From: Cryobacterium inferilacus
GTDB lineage: Bacteria > Actinomycetota > Actinomycetes > Actinomycetales > Microbacteriaceae
Assembly: GCF_019599185.1 (NCBI RefSeq)
Contig: NZ_JAIEUL010000003.1
Location: 62,001-126,000 of the forward strand
DNA: 64,000 bases
Reading direction: 5' to 3'
Part shown: positions 60,911 through 64,000 of the stretch, piece by piece
Numbering within the stretch: position 1 is the stretch's first letter
Layout of the letters: every line of letters starts with the position of its first letter
Program-made: the position numbers and the translations under genes
The notes under the pieces: generated by a model
The model's input: the letters and a program-made list of their open reading frames with translations, nothing else
What the model was told of the DNA's origin: nothing
Databases searched by the model: none

Positions 60911-60934
60911 GTGAGACTGTGGGGTGAACGGTGA
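60911..60934 (+). CDS. Possible 7-residue leader peptide coupled to gpmA
   Basis: GTG at 60911, 6 nt after TAGCCT (60899-60904), opens a seven-codon frame (VRLWGER) whose TGA overlaps the gpmA GTG start (GTGA at 60931-60934). The promoter layout matches the leaderless genes here. It may help ribosomes load on gpmA by termination-reinitiation; no regulatory codon pattern is evident. Confidence 0.4.
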   Translation: MRLWGER

Positions 60935-61671
60935 CAGGCAGTCCGAACCCGGGTTCCCTGGTTCTGCTGCGCCACGGCCAGAGCACCGCGAACGCGGCCA
61001 ATCTCTTCACCGGCATCCTCGACCCCGGCCTCTCCGCCGTCGGCGCCGCGGAGGCCAGGGCAGCCGCCGACCTGCTGACCACGCACGACCTGGTGCCGGA
61101 TGCCGTACTCGTGTCGCCCCTGCAGCGCGCCGGCCAGACCGCGACCATCGTCGCAGACGCGCTGGGCCTGCCCACCGGCACGGTCAGCGTCGACTGGCGG
61201 CTGAACGAACGCAACTACGGCGCCCTCACCGGCCGGCACAAGGACGACGTGCGCGCAGAGGCCGGCGAGGCCCAGTTCCTGGCCTGGCGGCGTTCGGTCG
61301 ACACCGCACCGCCGGAGATGTCCGACGAGCAGCTGGCCACCTTCGCCGACACCGACCTGTTCCGCGGTCTGCCCGCCAGGGCACTCACCCGCACAGAGTC
61401 CCTGCGTGACGTGATGCGCCGGGTCACCCCTTTCCACAGCGAGCGGGTGCTGCCGCTGCTGGCCGCCGGACGCACCGTGCTGGTCGTCGCGCACGGCAAC
61501 TCACTGCGCACCTACTGCGCCGTGCTGGAGGACCTCGACAAGCCGGCCATCCACCGGCTCAACCTGCCCACCGGGCACCCGCTGGTGTACCGGAGCGGCG
61601 ACCGGCACTACCTCGACACGGCTCGTGCAGAGGCGGCCGCGCTGGCCCTCACCCTCGACGGTGGCACCTGA
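60931..61671 (+). CDS. gpmA: 2,3-bisphosphoglycerate-dependent phosphoglycerate mutase
   Basis: 246-residue glycolytic mutase interconverting 3- and 2-phosphoglycerate. LVLLRHGQSTANAANLFTG has the phosphohistidine RHG, with the substrate motifs DWRLNERNYGALTGRHKDDV and VVAHGNSLRTYCAVLEDL carrying the second His. Length and motifs fit GpmA. The GTG start at 60931 is coupled to a short upstream frame, and its stop overlaps the first fluoride channel gene by 1 bp. Confidence 0.94.
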   Translation: MTGSPNPGSLVLLRHGQSTANAANLFTGILDPGLSAVGAAEARAAADLLTTHDLVPDAVLVSPLQRAGQTATIVADALGLPTGTVSVDWRLNERNYGALTGRHKDDVRAEAGEAQFLAWRRSVDTAPPEMSDEQLATFADTDLFRGLPARALTRTESLRDVMRRVTPFHSERVLPLLAAGRTVLVVAHGNSLRTYCAVLEDLDKPAIHRLNLPTGHPLVYRSGDRHYLDTARAEAAALALTLDGGT

Positions 61672-62129
61672 TGTTCGCCCCTGGCGCCCTGCCCCGGCCC
61701 GTGCACCTGCGCTGGCCCTATCTCGCCCTCGTCTTCGCGGGCGGAACCGTGGGCACCGCCCTGCGCGAGCTCCTGGCCATCTCGGTGCCGCCGGTCGCCG
61801 GGGTGGCCGTCGTGATCGTGGGCATCAATGTCGTCGGCGCGTTCCTGCTCGGCCTGCTGCTGGAGACCCTCGCCGGGCTGGGTGCAGACGAGGGCCGGCG
61901 CCGGCAGCTGCGGCTGTTCCTCGGCACCGGACTGCTCGGCGGCTTCACCACCTACAGCGCCCTGGCCACGGACACCGGTCTGCTGCTGGCCGACGACAGG
62001 CTCGGCACGGCGGTGCTCTACGCGCTCGGCACTGTGGTCGTGGGTGCGCTGGCCTCGTGGGCCGGCATCGCCGCCGGCGCCGCGCTGCACCGGCGGCGCA
62101 CCGGCACCGCCCGATCGGTCGCCTCATGA
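61671..62129 (+). CDS. crcB: Fluoride channel subunit FluC/CrcB (first of pair)
   Basis: 152-residue four-helix fluoride channel subunit. GINVVGAFLLGLLLE and GLLGGFTTYSALATDT carry the Asn and Phe-Thr-Thr residues that line the pore in Fluc channels. The N-terminal 18 residues are extra. The second subunit begins within its stop codon, so the pair probably forms a heterodimer; single-gene Fluc channels are homodimers. Confidence 0.92.
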   Translation: MFAPGALPRPVHLRWPYLALVFAGGTVGTALRELLAISVPPVAGVAVVIVGINVVGAFLLGLLLETLAGLGADEGRRRQLRLFLGTGLLGGFTTYSALATDTGLLLADDRLGTAVLYALGTVVVGALASWAGIAAGAALHRRRTGTARSVAS

Positions 62130-62503
62130 CCCCGCCGCTCTTTATCGCCGTGGCCCTGGCCGGCGGCGCGGGCGCGACCCTGCGCTTCGTGGTGGACGGC
62201 CTGGTGCGGTCCAGGGTGAGGATCGCCCTGCCGGTGGGCACCCTGCTCATCAATGTGGTCGGGTCGCTGCTGCTCGGCCTGTTCACCGGCCTCGCCCTGT
62301 CCGCCTGGCTGCCGGAGGCCTGGCACCTGGTTCTCGGCGGCGGCCTGCTCGGGGGCTTCACCACCTTCAGCACCGCCAGCTACGAGACCGTGCGCCTGGC
62401 GCTGGAGCGCCGGGCCCTGTCGGCGATCGCCAACGGGCTGGGGATGCTCGTCCTCGCGGTGAGCTGCGCCGGCCTCGGCCTCTGGGTGGGTCTGGGCGGA
62501 TAG
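62126..62503 (+). CDS. crcB: Fluoride channel subunit FluC/CrcB (second of pair)
   Basis: 125-residue second FluC subunit: INVVGSLLLGLFTGLAL and LGGGLLGGFTTFSTASYETV are the pore motifs, and ATLRFVVDGLV is in the first helix. ATG at 62126 overlaps the stop of the first subunit by 4 bp. It exports fluoride and protects enolase and pyrophosphatase; placement behind gpmA, one step before enolase, is notable. No fluoride riboswitch was recognised. Confidence 0.93.
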   Translation: MTPPLFIAVALAGGAGATLRFVVDGLVRSRVRIALPVGTLLINVVGSLLLGLFTGLALSAWLPEAWHLVLGGGLLGGFTTFSTASYETVRLALERRALSAIANGLGMLVLAVSCAGLGLWVGLGG

Positions 62504-62513
62504 CTCGGCCGGC

Positions 62514-63008
62514 TCAGATGGACTCGTTGTGCCGGGCCACGGCATCCGTCACCCAGGAGAGCTCGTCGACGAAGCGGCCCAGCAGCCGGGCGAATTCGGT
62601 GCGGTCCTCGAGCGTCCACTTGCCCACCAGGGTCTCGTAGACGTCCTGGGCGAGACGGCGGTGCGTGGCGATTGCGGTGCGGCCCTCCTCGGTGGCGGTC
62701 ACGAGCACGGCGCGGCGGTCGCTGGGGTCGGACCGGCGGTTCACCAGTCCGGCCTTCTCCAGCCGGCGGATCTCGGTGGTGATGGTGGACTTGTCCACCG
62801 CCATCCAGCCGGCCAGTTTCGACATCCGCAGCGGCCCGGCCACCACCACCTTCTCCAACAGCCAGGAATCCGTGCTGGACAGAGCGGCGCCGGTGGAATC
62901 GTGCAGCATCCGCCGGTTGTCGGCGCGCGTCGACCAGCGCAGGATCGTGGACAGTGCCGACTCCACGGCCTCACCGACCGCCTGGGCGGGATCCCGACTC
63001 TGACGCAT
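62514..63008 (-). CDS. MarR family transcriptional regulator
   Basis: 164-residue MarR-type regulator with a winged helix: LRMSKLAGWMAVDKSTITTE (residues about 61-80), then RRLEKAGLVNRRSDPSDRRA for the wing. ATG at 63008 was chosen as AGGAAA lies 9 bp upstream; a TTG at 63044 would start inside the operator. A perfect inverted repeat at 63045-63066 lies in the region shared with the divergent TerC gene, so it probably represses itself and perhaps TerC. Confidence 0.9.
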   Translation of the reverse strand: MRQSRDPAQAVGEAVESALSTILRWSTRADNRRMLHDSTGAALSSTDSWLLEKVVVAGPLRMSKLAGWMAVDKSTITTEIRRLEKAGLVNRRSDPSDRRAVLVTATEEGRTAIATHRRLAQDVYETLVGKWTLEDRTEFARLLGRFVDELSWVTDAVARHNESI

Positions 63009-63044
63009 AGCTGAATGTTTCCTGACTTTTCGGAGAGTGGACAA

Positions 63045-63066
63045 TTAGTTGGACGGATCCAACTAA
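63045..63066. promoter_or_regulatory. MarR-type operator between marR-like gene and TerC gene
   Basis: Perfect inverted repeat with arms TTAGTTGGA and TCCAACTAA and a 4-bp centre, 37 bp upstream of the MarR ATG and 92 bp upstream of the TerC start. Size and spacing suit a MarR dimer. Confidence 0.75.
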
Positions 63067-63157
63067 CATAGTCAAGCCACCCTACCTCGGCAGGACCGGC
63101 ATCATGCCGGGCAGACCCGGCGTCAACACCCCACTACCCCCGCGGAGAACACCACCC

Positions 63158-64000
63158 ATGGACATACCCGGATACGTCTGGCTCCTCACGATCGTTGGAA
63201 TCATCGGGCTGCTCGCCTTCGACTTCTTCTTCCACGTACGCAAGGCGCACGAGCCGACACTGCGCGAGGCGGCCAAGTGGTCGGCCATCTACGTGGGTCT
63301 GGCGATCCTCTTCGGTCTCGGCGTGCTCTTCTTCGGCGGCGCCACCCTGGGAACCGAGTACTTCGCGGGCTACATCACCGAGAAGGCGCTGTCGGTCGAC
63401 AACCTCTTCGTCTTCCTGATCATCATGGCCAGCTTCAAGGTGCCCCGCGCCGACCAGCAGAAGGTGCTGCTCTTCGGCATCGTCTTCGCGCTGATCGCCC
63501 GCACCGGGTTCATCTTCCTCGGCGCGGCCCTGATCAACTCGTTCGCCTGGTTGTTCTACATCTTCGGCGCGTTCCTGATCTACACCGCGGTCAAGCTGCT
63601 CAAGCCCGAAGAGGAGAGTGACGAGGCCGACAACTTCATCATCCGCCTGGCCAAGCGCCTCTTCCACACCACCGAGCGCTACGACGGTGACCGCCTGTTC
63701 ACCGTGGAGAACGGCAAGAAGGTCATGACGCCGATGCTCCTGGTCATGGTCGCCATCGGTGGCACCGACCTCTTGTTCGCGCTGGACTCCGTGCCCGCGA
63801 TCTTCGGCCTCACCCAGAACGTCTTCATCGTCTTCACCGCCACGGCGTTCTCGCTGATGGGTCTGCGTCAGCTCTACTTCCTCATCGACGGACTGCTCGA
63901 CCGCCTCATCTACCTCAGCTACGGCCTGGCAGCGATCCTCGGCTTCATCGGCATCAAGCTCGTGCTGCACGCCCTGCACGAGAACACGCTGCCGTTCATC
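63158..64000 (+). CDS. TerC family membrane protein (C-terminus cut by window edge)
   Basis: The first 281 residues of a TerC protein, with seven or more helices. The family motif GYITEKALSVDNLFVFLIIM, then GIVFALIARTGFIFLGAALI and IGGTDLLFALDSVPAIFGLT, hold the acidic residues (E, D, D) thought to bind metal. TerC proteins export Mn2+ or take part in tellurite resistance and can load metal into secreted proteins. ATG at 63158 has CGGAGA about 8-13 bp upstream. A leader of about 90 bp contains a hairpin (CCGGCATCATGCCGG, 63102-63116), not recognised as a riboswitch. Confidence 0.94.
   Translation, partial: MDIPGYVWLLTIVGIIGLLAFDFFFHVRKAHEPTLREAAKWSAIYVGLAILFGLGVLFFGGATLGTEYFAGYITEKALSVDNLFVFLIIMASFKVPRADQQKVLLFGIVFALIARTGFIFLGAALINSFAWLFYIFGAFLIYTAVKLLKPEEESDEADNFIIRLAKRLFHTTERYDGDRLFTVENGKKVMTPMLLVMVAIGGTDLLFALDSVPAIFGLTQNVFIVFTATAFSLMGLRQLYFLIDGLLDRLIYLSYGLAAILGFIGIKLVLHALHENTLPFI

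Noticed and set aside
63067-63157. Mn2+ (yybP-ykoY) riboswitch before TerC
   Set aside because: The leader is short and only one simple hairpin is visible; the conserved loops of that class were not found. A covariance search would settle it.
1-64000. Phage, integrative element or genomic island
   Set aside because: No integrase, transposase, tRNA attachment site or clear composition shift was seen; AT-rich patches are limited to promoters near 52.1 kb and 58.9 kb.

Overview
This 64-kb window looks like ordinary chromosome from a high-GC actinobacterium, most likely a member of the Microbacteriaceae (Cryobacterium-like). That placement is an inference. It rests on very high GC at third codon positions, a DUF222-HNH (13E12-type) protein, coenzyme F420 genes, TAGGCT-like -10 boxes 6-7 nt before start codons, and DtxR/IdeR-type iron boxes. 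About 56 protein genes were called, plus one broken gene. No rRNA, tRNA, CRISPR array, phage or transposase gene was seen. The first and last genes run off the window.

Layout. 1-6 kb: a DesK/NarL-type histidine kinase (cut by the left edge), a small membrane exporter, a DUF222-HNH protein, a formylglycine-generating enzyme with both active-site cysteines, and an orphan PTS EIIA. 6-9 kb: a reverse-strand F420 operon (Fgd-like enzyme, cofE, cofC) in which palindromic repeats have become part of the reading frames, then xth. 9.7-24 kb: an ABM-domain protein, an AEC carrier, an alpha/beta hydrolase, a DUF5692-like membrane protein with its TetR regulator, a 1,888-residue membrane protein built from repeated modules, a decayed GNAT gene, a SHOCT protein, a CopB-type ATPase behind a CsoR-like operator, a GNAT and an M50 peptidase. 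24-31.5 kb: a VIT/CCC1 transporter with an iron box, an SDR, a sulfonate/nitrate-type ABC importer (ATPase, lipoprotein, permease) and acetyl-CoA synthetase. 31.6-42.4 kb: two hydrolases with a lipid kinase, lspA, an F420-type LLM oxidoreductase, a methyltransferase, DUF1622, an MFS carrier, a CNNM/CBS pair and a small membrane protein.

42.5-58 kb is the sugar-metabolism half. It has an isomerase/Gfo-Idh pair, a TetR gene, an MHS-type transporter with an IclR regulator facing a FAH hydrolase-KDG kinase-2-hydroxyacid dehydrogenase operon, then a ROK regulator facing a GH36 alpha-galactosidase and a three-gene ABC sugar importer that lacks its own ATPase. 57.5-64 kb: a TetR/metallo-hydrolase pair sharing an operator array, a siderophore-interacting protein with an iron box, a universal stress protein, phosphoglycerate mutase, two FluC halves, a MarR regulator and TerC (cut by the right edge).

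The most unusual content is a set of short palindromic repeats: three 66-bp copies of family A, four copies of about 64 bp of family B, and about 62-bp family C units inside cofC and the end of cofE. Most A and B copies lie just after stop codons. One B copy supplies the stop codon of a TetR gene.
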